Below are positions 26,199 to 34,838 of a stretch of 64,000 nucleotides of DNA, piece by piece. Numbering within the stretch: position 1 is the stretch's first letter; each line of letters begins with the position of its first letter. Source of the DNA: Agrobacterium leguminum (GTDB lineage: Bacteria; Pseudomonadota; Alphaproteobacteria; Rhizobiales; Rhizobiaceae); contig NZ_JADQWB010000003.1 of assembly GCF_015704895.1 (NCBI RefSeq), positions 124,001 through 188,000 on the forward strand, written 5' to 3'. The notes under the pieces are model-generated. The model searched no databases. It was not told where the DNA came from and saw only the letters and a program-made list of their open reading frames with translations. The position numbers were made by a program, and so were the translations under genes.

Positions 26199-28892
26199 TT
26201 ATGCGGCCAGATCGCGAAGAACGGTCTGCAAAATGCCGCCGTTGTTCATGTAGATCACTTCATCCAGCGTATCGATGCGGCAAAGAAGCGGAACTTCCTT
26301 CACCGAACTGTCGCTATAGGTGATCTTGGCGATCTTCTTTTCACGCGGCCTGATTTCACCTTCGAGCCCGTCGATCTCGACGATTTCATCACCCTTGAGG
26401 TCGAGGCTTGCCCAGGTCGTGCCTTCCTCGAAGACAAAGGGAACGACGCCCATGCCGACGAGGTTCGAACGGTGGATACGTTCGAAAGACTGCGCAATGA
26501 CGGCCTTGACGCCGAGCAGGTTGGTGCCCTTCGCCGCCCAGTCGCGGGACGAACCGTTACCATATTCGACACCGGCGAAGATGACGAGCGGGACGCCTTC
26601 CGCCTTGTATTTCATGGCCGCGTCATAGATCGACATCTCTTCCTTGGACGGATAATGGATGGTGTAGCCACCTTCCTTGCCGTTCGGGCCGAGCATGTGG
26701 TTGCGGATGCGGATATTGGCGAAGGTGCCGCGCATCATCACTTCATGGTTGCCGCGACGCGTGCCGTACTGGTTGAAGTCGGCAACGGCAACGCCATGTT
26801 CCGTCAGATAGGCGCCGGCAGGCGAAGCAGCTTTGATCGAACCGGCCGGAGAAATATGGTCGGTGGTGATCTTGTCGCCGAAGAGACCGAGGACGCGGGC
26901 GCCCTTGATGTTCTTGAGGCCCGAGCCCTTTTTGCCCATGCCGACGAAATAGGGCGGGTTCTGAACATAGGTCGACTGGTCGTCCCAGGCATAGGTCTGG
27001 CCCGGCGGAACCTGAACGGCCTGCCAGTTCGCATCACCCTTGAACACGTCGGCATACTTTGTTTCGTAAAGCTCACGGGTGACGTATTTCAGGATGAATT
27101 CCTGGATTTCCTTGGAGGTCGGCCAGATATCCTTGAGGTAGACCGGATTGCCGTTCTGATCGTCGCCGATCGGCTCCTTCGTCAGATCCTTCTGGACCGT
27201 GCCGGCAAGGGCATAGGCCACGACGAGCGGCGGCGAGGCCAGATAGTTCGCCTGGACATCCGGCGAAATACGACCCTCGAAGTTGCGGTTGCCGGAGAGA
27301 ACACCGGCAGTGATCAGGCCCTTGTCGTTGATCGTCTTGGAAATCGCCGGCGGCAGCGGACCGGAGTTACCGATGCAGGTCGTGCAGCCGAAGCCGACGA
27401 GGTTGAAGCCGATCGCGTCGAGATCCTTCTGCAGACCGGACTTGTCGAGATATTCGGCAACGACCTGCGATCCCGGTGCCAGCGACGTCTTCACCCACGG
27501 CTTGGACTTAAGCCCCTTGGCGACGGCGTTGCGGGCGAGAAGGCCGGCAGCGATGAGAACCGAGGGGTTGGAAGTGTTGGTGCAGGAGGTGATGGCGGCA
27601 ATCGCCACATCGCCATGACCGAGATCGAAAGCCTCACCTTCGACCGCATAACGGCTCGAAAGCTGGCCGGGCTTCTTATAGTCGTTTTCAAGAGCAGTCG
27701 CGAAATTCGGCGCGATGGTTTCGAGCGGCAGGCGGCCTTCCGGACGCTTGGGGCCGGCCATGGAGGGCACGACGTCGCCAAGGTCGAGTTCCAGCGTGTC
27801 GGTGAAGACGAGGTCGGAACCGTCGCCGGTGCGCCACATGTCCTGCGCCTTCGAATAGGCTTCGACGAGCGCGATGCGGTCCTTGGCACGACCGGACATG
27901 GTCAGGTAATTGATGGTCTCGCTATCGACCGGGAAGAAGCCGCAGGTCGCGCCATATTCCGGACCCATATTGCCGATGGTTGCGCGGTCGGCCAGAGACA
28001 TCGAATCGAGGCCGGGGCCGAAGAATTCGACGAATTTGGAGACAACGCCCTTCTTGCGCAGCATCTGAACCACGGTCAGCACGAGGTCGGTCGCGGTCAC
28101 ACCTTCCTTCACCTTGCCGGTCAGCTTGAAGCCGATAACCTCGGGCAGAAGCATGGAGACCGGCTGGCCGAGCATGGCCGCTTCAGCCTCGATACCGCCA
28201 ACGCCCCAGCCGAGAACGCCGAGACCATTGATCATGGTCGTGTGCGAATCGGTGCCGACGCAGGTATCCGGATAAGCAATCGTCTCGCCATCCTCTTCCT
28301 TGGTCCAGACGGTCTGGCCGAGATATTCGAGGTTGACCTGGTGACAGATGCCGGTGCCGGGCGGAACCACACGGAAATTCTCGAACGCCTGCTGGCCCCA
28401 CTTCAGGAAGCGGTAACGCTCGCCGTTGCGCTCATATTCCAGCTCGACGTTGCGGGCAAAGGCGCTCGGCGTGCCGAATTCGTCGACGATGACCGAGTGG
28501 TCGATGACGAGATCGACGGGAACCAGCGGGTTGATCTTTTCCGGATCGCCGCCAAGGGCCTTGATGCCGTCACGCATGGCGGCAAGGTCGACAACGGCGG
28601 GAACGCCGGTAAAGTCCTGCATCAGAACGCGGGCGGGGCGATAGGCGATTTCGGTTTCGGTCAGGCCCTTGTTGTTCAGCCATTCGGAAACCGCCAGAAT
28701 GTGTTCCTTGGTGACGGACTGGCCGTCCTCGAAACGCAGCAGGTTTTCGAGCAGAACCTTCATGGAATAGGGCAGCCTGGAAACGCCCTTCAGGCCATTG
28801 GCTTCAGCCTTGGGAAGGCTGAAATAGACGTATTCCTTACCGTCAACGGTAAGGACGGAACGACATTGGAAACTGTCGAGTGATTTGGGCAT
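26199..28892 (-). CDS. acnA: Aconitate hydratase A
   Basis: This 897-residue TCA-cycle enzyme interconverts citrate and isocitrate with a 4Fe-4S cluster held by C437 (AITSCTNTSNP), C503 and C506 (GCTTCIGN). The length and domain order (three N-terminal alpha/beta domains, then the swivel domain with GVEYGNGSSRDWAAKG) match the AcnA/IRP1 branch. It may also bind RNA when the cluster is lost, as known for that branch. It is transcribed alone and is divergent from the ccm operon. The 271-base gap upstream holds a notable inverted repeat. Confidence 0.97.
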   Translation of the reverse strand: MPKSLDSFQCRSVLTVDGKEYVYFSLPKAEANGLKGVSRLPYSMKVLLENLLRFEDGQSVTKEHILAVSEWLNNKGLTETEIAYRPARVLMQDFTGVPAVVDLAAMRDGIKALGGDPEKINPLVPVDLVIDHSVIVDEFGTPSAFARNVELEYERNGERYRFLKWGQQAFENFRVVPPGTGICHQVNLEYLGQTVWTKEEDGETIAYPDTCVGTDSHTTMINGLGVLGWGVGGIEAEAAMLGQPVSMLLPEVIGFKLTGKVKEGVTATDLVLTVVQMLRKKGVVSKFVEFFGPGLDSMSLADRATIGNMGPEYGATCGFFPVDSETINYLTMSGRAKDRIALVEAYSKAQDMWRTGDGSDLVFTDTLELDLGDVVPSMAGPKRPEGRLPLETIAPNFATALENDYKKPGQLSSRYAVEGEAFDLGHGDVAIAAITSCTNTSNPSVLIAAGLLARNAVAKGLKSKPWVKTSLAPGSQVVAEYLDKSGLQKDLDAIGFNLVGFGCTTCIGNSGPLPPAISKTINDKGLITAGVLSGNRNFEGRISPDVQANYLASPPLVVAYALAGTVQKDLTKEPIGDDQNGNPVYLKDIWPTSKEIQEFILKYVTRELYETKYADVFKGDANWQAVQVPPGQTYAWDDQSTYVQNPPYFVGMGKKGSGLKNIKGARVLGLFGDKITTDHISPAGSIKAASPAGAYLTEHGVAVADFNQYGTRRGNHEVMMRGTFANIRIRNHMLGPNGKEGGYTIHYPSKEEMSIYDAAMKYKAEGVPLVIFAGVEYGNGSSRDWAAKGTNLLGVKAVIAQSFERIHRSNLVGMGVVPFVFEEGTTWASLDLKGDEIVEIDGLEGEIRPREKKIAKITYSDSSVKEVPLLCRIDTLDEVIYMNNGGILQTVLRDLAA

Positions 28893-28923
28893 GGATAAAA
28901 ACCCCGCTTACTCTGATAGCCAA

Positions 28924-28996
28924 CACGTGCGTGCGGACACCTATGCACTCATGCACATCAGGATGCGGGTACGACCATTTCCGCTGTCCGCACGTG
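28924..28996. promoter_or_regulatory. Inverted repeat between acnA and ccmA
   Basis: CGTGCGGACA (28930-28939) and TGTCCGCACG (28985-28994) are perfect 10-base inverted arms. Each is joined to a CACGTG core (28924-28929 and 28991-28996), the left one with four extra bases. The left arm is about 30 bases upstream of the acnA start codon. It could be a regulator site or an RNA stem in the acnA leader. Confidence 0.5.
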
Positions 28997-29059
28997 AAAA
29001 TTGCTCCTCGCAATCGTCAAGTCCGGCGCAAGATGATGTTCACGCCGGCCGCTGGCGTG

Positions 29060-29088
29060 TTGACACCCATATAGATAATTTCTCTAAA
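29060..29088 (+). promoter_or_regulatory. Candidate sigma-70 promoter of the ccm operon
   Basis: TTGACA (29060-29065) is followed by a 17-base spacer and TCTAAA (29083-29088), about 75 bases before the ccmA start. The -35 box is perfect and the -10 box matches four of six positions. Confidence 0.5.
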
Positions 29089-29163
29089 ACGTGCCAGACC
29101 ATTCAACGAACCTAATCGATTTTTTTATGATCGAGACGACGAAATCGTAATCGGAACCGCAGC

Positions 29164-29805
29164 ATGGATTTGACGGCGGAAAATCTTGGCGTGCGACGCG
29201 GCGAAGATTTCATATTCATGAATATTTCCTTCAAGTTAAGCGACGGTGAGGCTCTTGTGCTGACCGGTCGCAACGGTTCAGGAAAATCCACCCTGCTGCG
29301 CACGGTGGCCGGCCTGCTGCGGCCCGAACAGGGACGAATAAAGATAGCCGGCAAAGAAATCGAAGCTGACATGCGCCCGTCCGAGGCCTGCCACTATCTC
29401 GGCCATCGCAATGCGATGAAAACCGAACTGACCGTTTCGGAGAATCTTCGGTTCTGGAAAGACTTCCTCGGCGATTTTTCCGGCGGTGCGGGCGTGGCGA
29501 TCGATGAGGCGGCGGAGATCGTCGGCCTCGCCGGTATTACCCACCTGCCTTTCGGTTATCTCTCAGCCGGCCAGCAGCGGCGTTTTGCCATGGCGAAACT
29601 TTTGATTGCATGGCGACCGGTGTGGATTCTCGATGAGCCGACGGCGGCGCTCGACAAGGCTGCGGACGGGATGTTTACCGATCTCGTGAAAAACCACCTC
29701 GGGAAAGGCGGCATCGTTCTGGCCGCGACGCATCAGCCTTTGGGGCTGGAGAGCGCGCGGGAATTGCAGATGACGGGGTTTGTGGGTGTGGAGGCTTGGG
29801 TATGA
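29164..29805 (+). CDS. ccmA: Cytochrome c maturation ABC ATPase CcmA
   Basis: This 213-residue ATPase of the CcmABCD heme-handling complex releases holo-CcmE for cytochrome c assembly. Walker A GRNGSGKST is at 35-43, the CcmA-typical YLGHRNAMKTELTVSENL is near 78-95, the signature variant LSAGQQRR is near 134 and Walker B is in PVWILDEPTAAL. Genes ccmB, ccmC, ccmD and ccmG follow on the same strand. Unusually, about 200 bases separate ccmA from ccmB; most of it is a palindromic element. ccmE, ccmF and ccmH are not in the window. Confidence 0.95.
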   Translation: MDLTAENLGVRRGEDFIFMNISFKLSDGEALVLTGRNGSGKSTLLRTVAGLLRPEQGRIKIAGKEIEADMRPSEACHYLGHRNAMKTELTVSENLRFWKDFLGDFSGGAGVAIDEAAEIVGLAGITHLPFGYLSAGQQRRFAMAKLLIAWRPVWILDEPTAALDKAADGMFTDLVKNHLGKGGIVLAATHQPLGLESARELQMTGFVGVEAWV

Positions 29806-29824
29806 GGGCGATGTGCGCGGGGCA

Positions 29825-29982
29825 TACCCCCCTCTGCCCTGCCGGGCATCTCCCCCACAAGGGTGGAGATTGGCAAGACGCCCTTCCATCACTCCATTCT
29901 CAAATTTTGAGATGGACGAGACCCAGCCGCAGGTCGATCTCCCCCCCTGAGGGGGAGATGCCCGGCAGGGCAGAGGGGGGTA
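29825..29982. repeat. Palindromic element with 32-bp perfect inverted repeats
   Basis: Bases 29825-29856 are the exact reverse complement of 29951-29982. The arm runs TACCCCCC, TCTGCCCTGCCGGGCATC, TCCCCC. The 94-base interior is partly symmetrical too, with GGTGGAGAT facing GATCTCCCCCCC and CTCAAATTTTGAG near the centre. The whole unit could fold into one long hairpin. It lies between ccmA and ccmB without breaking a reading frame. The arm sequence resembles a dispersed palindromic (MITE-like) repeat common in rhizobial genomes, by memory only. Confidence 0.85.
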
Positions 29983-30007
29983 ACGCCGCGAACTCGAGGG
30001 CACCCCA

Positions 30008-30667
30008 ATGACCGCCCTCCTCCTCCGCGACATCAAACTCTCCATCCGCGCCGGCGGCGGTGCGCTGATCGGCGTGCTGTTCTTCATGACAGTGGTTGCC
30101 GTCATTCCCTTCGGCGTCGGCCCCGATCTCAACCTGCTCGCGCGCATCGGCCCGGCCATCGTCTGGATCGGCGCGCTGCTCTCCGCCCTTCTCGGCCTCG
30201 ACCGGCTGTTTCAAGCCGAGCGGGATGACGGCTCCCTCGATTTGATCCTGATGCAGGAAACCCCGCTGGTGCTGACCGTGTTCGTGAAATGCCTGGCACA
30301 CTGGGTCACGACCGGTCTACCGCTGGTGCTTGCCTCCCCTCTGCTTGGCCTCTTCATGAACATGGACGAGGTGGCTATCGGCGCCGTGATGCTTACCCTT
30401 CTCGTCGGCTCACCCGCCATCACCTTCATCGGCGCGGTAGGGGCGGCGGTTGCCGTTGCTTTGCCGCGCGGAGGGCTTCTGGTTTCCATCCTCGTCCTGC
30501 CGCTCGCCATTCCCGTGCTGATCTTCGGCGTCAGCGCCTCCTATGCGGCGGTACAGGACCCGGCGCCCTTCATGCCGCCATTTCTCATTTTGAGCGCGAT
30601 CACGTTATTTTCAGCCGTGACCGGACCTTTCTTCGCCGCTTTGGCGCTGCGCAATGTTATGGATTGA
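30008..30667 (+). CDS. ccmB: Cytochrome c maturation membrane protein CcmB
   Basis: This 219-residue inner-membrane protein has six hydrophobic segments and partners CcmA as the permease-like part of the complex. Family features are RDIKLSIRAGGGALIGVLFF at the N-terminus, LDRLFQAERDDGSLDLI near 68-84 and a WVTTGLPLVLASP segment near 98-110. The length matches the family. Its start lies 25 bases past the palindromic element, so its message must pass through or start after that structure. ccmC follows after 74 bases. Confidence 0.94.
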   Translation: MTALLLRDIKLSIRAGGGALIGVLFFMTVVAVIPFGVGPDLNLLARIGPAIVWIGALLSALLGLDRLFQAERDDGSLDLILMQETPLVLTVFVKCLAHWVTTGLPLVLASPLLGLFMNMDEVAIGAVMLTLLVGSPAITFIGAVGAAVAVALPRGGLLVSILVLPLAIPVLIFGVSASYAAVQDPAPFMPPFLILSAITLFSAVTGPFFAALALRNVMD

Positions 30668-30741
30668 TGAAACCACACCAGACGATCCCCGATTGACAGG
30701 GATCAATTGCGGGGCAGCCATTCTCGGGTTACACAAACGGC

Positions 30742-31503
30742 ATGAACGAGCAGACCTTCACCATCACCAAATTCAGTGATCTCGCCAATCCCACCCGGTT
30801 TCTGGCGCTGGCGGCACGCATTCTGCCCTGGCTCGCTGCCTTGACGGCGCTGGTGCTGGCCGTCGGTCTTTATCTGTCCTTCACCACCGAAGGCGATTAT
30901 CAGCAGGGTTATACGGTGCGCATCATGTATGTGCATGTGCCCTCAGCCTGGCTCGCCATGATGTGTTATTCGGTCATGGCGGTCTCCGCTATCGGCACCC
31001 TCGTCTGGCGTCACCCGCTGGCGGATGTCAGCCACAAGGCCGCTGCCCCCATCGGCGCGGCCTTCACGCTGATTGCGCTCGTCACCGGCTCGCTCTGGGG
31101 TAAACCCATGTGGGGGACGTGGTGGGTGTGGGATGCACGGCTGACCTCCGTCTTCGTGCTTTTCCTGATGTATCTCGGGCTGATCGCGCTCAACCGCGCC
31201 ATGGACGATCCGTCGAGAGCCGCCCGCGTCAGCGCCGTGCTGATCCTCGTCGGTTTCGTGAATATCCCCATCATCAAATTTTCGGTCGAGTGGTGGAACA
31301 CGCTGCACCAGCCGGCAAGCGTCATCCGCATGGGCGGTTCCGCCATCGATGCGGAATTCCTCTGGCCGCTGCTGACCATGGCCGTCGGCTTCACGCTGCT
31401 GTTCTTCACCCTACACATCGCCGCGATGCGCAACGAAATCTGGCGTCGGCGCGTGGCCGCACAGCGGCGTCTCGCCGCCCGCATGGCGAACCGGGAGGGC
31501 TAA
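30742..31503 (+). CDS. ccmC: Heme-handling protein CcmC
   Basis: This 253-residue inner-membrane protein places heme on CcmE. Six hydrophobic segments surround the heme-handling tryptophan-rich motif WGTWWVWD at 124-131. Conserved histidines sit in the flanking periplasmic loops (YVHVPSAW near 63-70 and the segment before NTLHQPASVIR). The length is normal for the family. It is followed within five bases by the small ccmD gene. Confidence 0.95.
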   Translation: MNEQTFTITKFSDLANPTRFLALAARILPWLAALTALVLAVGLYLSFTTEGDYQQGYTVRIMYVHVPSAWLAMMCYSVMAVSAIGTLVWRHPLADVSHKAAAPIGAAFTLIALVTGSLWGKPMWGTWWVWDARLTSVFVLFLMYLGLIALNRAMDDPSRAARVSAVLILVGFVNIPIIKFSVEWWNTLHQPASVIRMGGSAIDAEFLWPLLTMAVGFTLLFFTLHIAAMRNEIWRRRVAAQRRLAARMANREG

Positions 31504-31507
31504 AGTG

Positions 31508-31681
31508 ATGACGCACGCCTTTTATATCGGCATGTCCTATGCGGCGACCGGCCTTGTCGTTCTCTGTCTCATCGCCTGGGTCGTCGTGGACGGTCAGGCA
31601 CGCAAACAGGAATTGAAGGAACTAGAGGCATCCGGCGTACGCCGCAGGGCGAGAGCCGGTTCCGCAGGTGACGTGCAATGA
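31508..31681 (+). CDS. ccmD: Heme exporter subunit CcmD (small membrane protein)
   Basis: This 57-residue protein, too short for many gene finders, begins MTHAFYIGMSYAATGLVVLC. It has one membrane helix (about 9-29) followed by a basic tail ending RRARAGSAGDVQ. CcmD holds CcmC and CcmE together in the ABC complex. A GTG lies one codon upstream of the chosen ATG. Its stop codon overlaps the ccmG start (ATGA at 31678-31681), and it starts four bases after the ccmC stop. Position and topology make the call firm although the sequence is weakly conserved. Confidence 0.88.
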   Translation: MTHAFYIGMSYAATGLVVLCLIAWVVVDGQARKQELKELEASGVRRRARAGSAGDVQ

Positions 31682-32277
31682 CGCAGGCTGACCGCGACAC
31701 CAAGGCCAAAACGACAGGCCGTGCACGCTATGCGCTTGCGCTTCTGCCGTTGCTGCTGTTCGGTGGTTTCGCCCTTGTCGCCGGCAAGATGCTTTACGAT
31801 CAGGATGTGAACGGCCTGGATATCAGCGCCATTCCCTCGGCGCTGATCGGCACCAGGGCGCCGACCCTGTCGCTACCGCCGCTGGAAGGCTCCAACCTGC
31901 CGGCGCTGACCGATGCCGCCATCAAGGGTAAGCTGACTTTGGTGAACGTCTTCGCCTCCTGGTGCATTCCCTGCCGGCAGGAGCATCCGCTGCTTCAGGA
32001 ATTGGCGAAAGACAGCCGCATCACCGTCGTCGGCATCAACTACAAGGACAAGCAGGATAATGCGCTGCGCTTCCTCGGCGAACTCGGCAATCCCTTTGCT
32101 GCGATAGGCGTCGATCCGAACGGCAAGGCCGCGATAGACTGGGGCGTCTATGGCATTCCCGAAAGTTATCTGGTCGGCGCGGATGGCACGATCCTTTATA
32201 AAAAGGTCGGCCCCTTCGATGCCCGCAGCGTCGAGCGCGACCTGCTGCCAGCCATCGCGGCCGCAGCCGGGAAATAA
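31678..32277 (+). CDS. ccmG: Thiol:disulfide interchange protein CcmG/DsbE
   Basis: This 199-residue membrane-anchored periplasmic thioredoxin keeps apocytochrome c cysteines reduced for heme attachment. A single N-terminal membrane helix (about 18-38) precedes the thioredoxin domain. The active site is WCIPC at 95-99 and the cis-proline region is WGVYGIPESYLVG. The acidic residue and GVYGxPE pattern are typical of CcmG. It is the last gene of the ccm run here and is convergent with the diguanylate cyclase gene 15 bases away. Confidence 0.94.
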   Translation: MTQADRDTKAKTTGRARYALALLPLLLFGGFALVAGKMLYDQDVNGLDISAIPSALIGTRAPTLSLPPLEGSNLPALTDAAIKGKLTLVNVFASWCIPCRQEHPLLQELAKDSRITVVGINYKDKQDNALRFLGELGNPFAAIGVDPNGKAAIDWGVYGIPESYLVGADGTILYKKVGPFDARSVERDLLPAIAAAAGK

Positions 32278-32292
32278 CCGCTCGGTAAGGCG

Positions 32293-33474
32293 TCACCCCT
32301 TGGTAACGACCCTCAGCGAAGGGCCTTCAGCCGGCAGACGTATGCCTTCCAGCACCACCTGATCGCGACCGCCGCGTTTTGCGGCATAGAGACTGTCATC
32401 GGCCCGCTTGATGGCGTCATGAATGGAATGATCTCCCCTCGCGACGGCCGAGACACCGAAGCTCGCGGTGATCTGGCTGGTTACGCCCCGGTTGCGCCAA
32501 TCCAGCGACGAAAGGCCTGTCCGCATGCCATTGGCAAGCTGGCCGGCTGCGGCGGCTGTCTGGCCGGGCAGGAAGACCACGAATTCCTCACCGCCAAAGC
32601 GCGCCACCAGCGCATCCTCGGGCGCATTTCGCCTGAGCAGATCGGAAAGGCCGATGAGAACGATATCTCCGGCCGCATGACCGTAAACATCGTTGATACG
32701 CTTGAAGTGGTCTATGTCGCAGGCGATGACCGCACCCTCAGGGGTATCGTTGCGAAAATCGGGAACTCGGCGGTCGAAGCCGCGCCGATTCAGCACATCC
32801 GTCAGCGGATCATGCTCTGCCGCATGCAGATGCCGGTCGACGGTGACGGAAATCTGGCTCGCGAGCACGGAGAGCGCCAGCAGGAAGCCGAAGATGCTCG
32901 CCGCAAGCTGCATGTAGAAAGCATAGTCGGATTCGAAGAATTCGCTGAGCTCGATCATCGAGCCGCCCGGCGTCATCACCAGCAGCATGCCGATGCGCAC
33001 CAGCGTCTCCAGCACCACAAGACAGGCAATTCCCACCATCAGCCTGTCGGCAAGCGCCACCGGCCGCTTTCGCACGAGCCAGACCGGAATCGCGAGCAAA
33101 AGGGCACAGACGAAGTCGCCGATGACAAGCTCGCGTTTCAGATCCGGCGTGACGAAGACATGGAAAGAGACCAGCAAAACCGCGGCCACCACAATCGACA
33201 GCCTGGCCGTGATATAAAGCGGCCGCCCGAAATGCACGAGCAGAGCGTGGCCATAGAGGAAGAAGGCGGAGAAAAACAACAGGTTCGAAACAATCGCCTG
33301 TATTTCGAAAGGCAGGCCGCCGAGCACCAGAGGTGTCGCAAAACCGAAGGCCGCCGAAAGATATCCTATACCCCAATAGCGGGCGGAAGCGTGACCGATC
33401 CTTTGCAGGAACAGGAACACCACGCCGAATGTCAGCATGATGAAGGGGAGAAGATAGGCGAAGTTGTCTTGCAA
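32293..33474 (-). CDS. Membrane-bound diguanylate cyclase (GGDEF)
   Basis: This 393-residue protein has six or seven hydrophobic segments in its first 210 residues, then a GGDEF domain. The active-site motif is GGEEF at 294-298 (RFGGEEFVVF), and DIDHFKRINDVYGHAAGD upstream is the metal and substrate loop. It should make cyclic-di-GMP from two GTP. The RxxD inhibitory site expected nine to six residues before GGEEF is absent, so product feedback by that route is unlikely. The only start giving the full membrane domain is a TTG at 33474; an ATG at 33438 would shorten the first helix. No EAL domain is present. Confidence 0.9.
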   Translation of the reverse strand: MQDNFAYLLPFIMLTFGVVFLFLQRIGHASARYWGIGYLSAAFGFATPLVLGGLPFEIQAIVSNLLFFSAFFLYGHALLVHFGRPLYITARLSIVVAAVLLVSFHVFVTPDLKRELVIGDFVCALLLAIPVWLVRKRPVALADRLMVGIACLVVLETLVRIGMLLVMTPGGSMIELSEFFESDYAFYMQLAASIFGFLLALSVLASQISVTVDRHLHAAEHDPLTDVLNRRGFDRRVPDFRNDTPEGAVIACDIDHFKRINDVYGHAAGDIVLIGLSDLLRRNAPEDALVARFGGEEFVVFLPGQTAAAAGQLANGMRTGLSSLDWRNRGVTSQITASFGVSAVARGDHSIHDAIKRADDSLYAAKRGGRDQVVLEGIRLPAEGPSLRVVTKG

Positions 33475-33592
33475 TGGGTTCTGCCGGAGGGAGAGACGAG
33501 CCTTTGCCTGACACTACCGCAATGCCATTAAGAAAACCTGCATATATTGTGCGGCTTCCGTCCCTTTCGGACTGCGGCCCGGGAAAACCCGT

Positions 33593-34189
33593 TCACATTT
33601 GCGGGAGCGCGTTCTGCCATTCCTTGATCGCGTCCACGGGCCAGAGCAGCATCACCACGTTCAGCGTCAGGTTGTCACGGATCAGCCAGCCGGTGAAGAT
33701 TTCGAAGAAGATGGCGATCGCCACCGTCAGCCACACCGGCACACGGGCGGCGAACAGGAAACCCAGCACCATGAAGACGGTATCCATCGCCGAGTTCAGG
33801 ATGCTGTCGCCGGTGTAACCCAGCGCCATCGTCGCGGTCCGATAACGATCGATGATGAGAGGCGAGTTTTCAAGGATTTCCCATGCTGCTTCCACCAGAA
33901 CCGCAAGCGACAGCCGCATGGAAAGCGGTCTGTTGCGGAACAGCAGCCAGGCGAACCAGTAGAACAGGAAGCCATGAATGATATGCGAGGGCGTATACCA
34001 GTCGGCCAGATGCTGGGAATTGCCCGGCGTGTTCACGCCCGGCTCGAACAGCTTCACATAACCGCATTCGCAGATCGGAATGCGGCCCATGAAATAAAGG
34101 ATGACGATCTGCAGGAGAAGCAGCCCGGCGGCCACGCCGAACCATTTGAGCGAGCGCGAACGGGAAGCCGACATCTCTGCAACGGTCAT
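33593..34189 (-). CDS. DUF2585 (UPF0314) membrane protein
   Basis: This 198-residue protein has about four hydrophobic segments. Its conserved middle is [13 protein letters not shown] near 41-53, then [20 protein letters not shown] near 57-76, and [15 protein letters not shown] near 103-117. That last pattern is the UPF0314 signature in rhizobia. The polar histidines, glutamates and aspartates embedded near the membrane hint at an enzyme, but none is known. Its start overlaps the yciB stop by four bases, so it is the last gene of the dapF-mtaB-ftsY-yciB operon. Confidence 0.88.
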   Translation of the reverse strand: MTVAEMSASRSRSLKWFGVAAGLLLLQIVILYFMGRIPICECGYVKLFEPGVNTPGNSQHLADWYTPSHIIHGFLFYWFAWLLFRNRPLSMRLSLAVLVEAAWEILENSPLIIDRYRTATMALGYTGDSILNSAMDTVFMVLGFLFAARVPVWLTVAIAIFFEIFTGWLIRDNLTLNVVMLLWPVDAIKEWQNALPQM

Positions 34190-34836
34190 TTTTCGTCCTT
34201 GTTAAGCGGTTCCAGCGAATGGCGCATGACGAGCGGCATTTGCGCCATGGTGAAGATGATGGTGATCGGCATCGTACCCCACACCTTGAAGGCCACCCAG
34301 GTGTCGGTGGTGAACATGCGCCAGACGACCTCGTTCAGCACCGCAAGAAAGAGGAAGAATACGCCCCAACGCAGCGTCAGCTTGCGCCAACCTTCATCCG
34401 TCAGCCTGAAGGCGGAATTAAAGACATAACCGAGCAGCGATTGCCCGAAGAACAGGCCGCCGAGCAGAATGACACCGAACAGCGTGTTGACGATGGTCGG
34501 CTTCATCTTGATGAAGGTGTCGTTCTGCAACCAAAGCGTTAGCGCGCCGAACACGAACACCACGATGCCCGATATCAGCGGCATGATCGGCAACTTGCGC
34601 GTCAGCACCCATGAGACGGAAAGCGCCAGCGCCGTTGCGATCATGAACAGGCCGGTGGCGATGAAGATCGGTCCGCCGAATTCCGTCAGCACGGGGAAGG
34701 TGGAGGCCAGCCATTCGCCGCGGGAATTGGCGAAGAAGAAAACCATGAGCGGGCCAAGCTCGAGCACGAATTTCAGGAGCGGGCTGATTTCCGCCACCAT
34801 CTTTTCGCTTTCCTTGGAATTGCTTTCAATATCCAT
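34186..34836 (-). CDS. yciB: Inner membrane septation protein YciB (IspZ)
   Basis: This 216-residue inner-membrane protein has five hydrophobic segments. It carries typical IspZ/YciB motifs: [18 protein letters not shown] near 20-37, [19 protein letters not shown] near 105-123 and [20 protein letters not shown]. It interacts with cell-envelope and division proteins in E. coli. The start at 34836 follows GGGAG by seven bases; a TTG two codons upstream is possible. It starts two bases after the ftsY stop, so the SRP receptor and this membrane protein are co-expressed. Confidence 0.93.
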   Translation of the reverse strand: MDIESNSKESEKMVAEISPLLKFVLELGPLMVFFFANSRGEWLASTFPVLTEFGGPIFIATGLFMIATALALSVSWVLTRKLPIMPLISGIVVFVFGALTLWLQNDTFIKMKPTIVNTLFGVILLGGLFFGQSLLGYVFNSAFRLTDEGWRKLTLRWGVFFLFLAVLNEVVWRMFTTDTWVAFKVWGTMPITIIFTMAQMPLVMRHSLEPLNKDEK

Positions 34837-34838
34837 AC

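Noticed and set aside
26472-28883. Open frame of 803 codons opposite acnA
   Set aside because: Antisense of a highly conserved gene with strong third-position GC bias, which creates long mirror frames; no motif or ribosome binding site.
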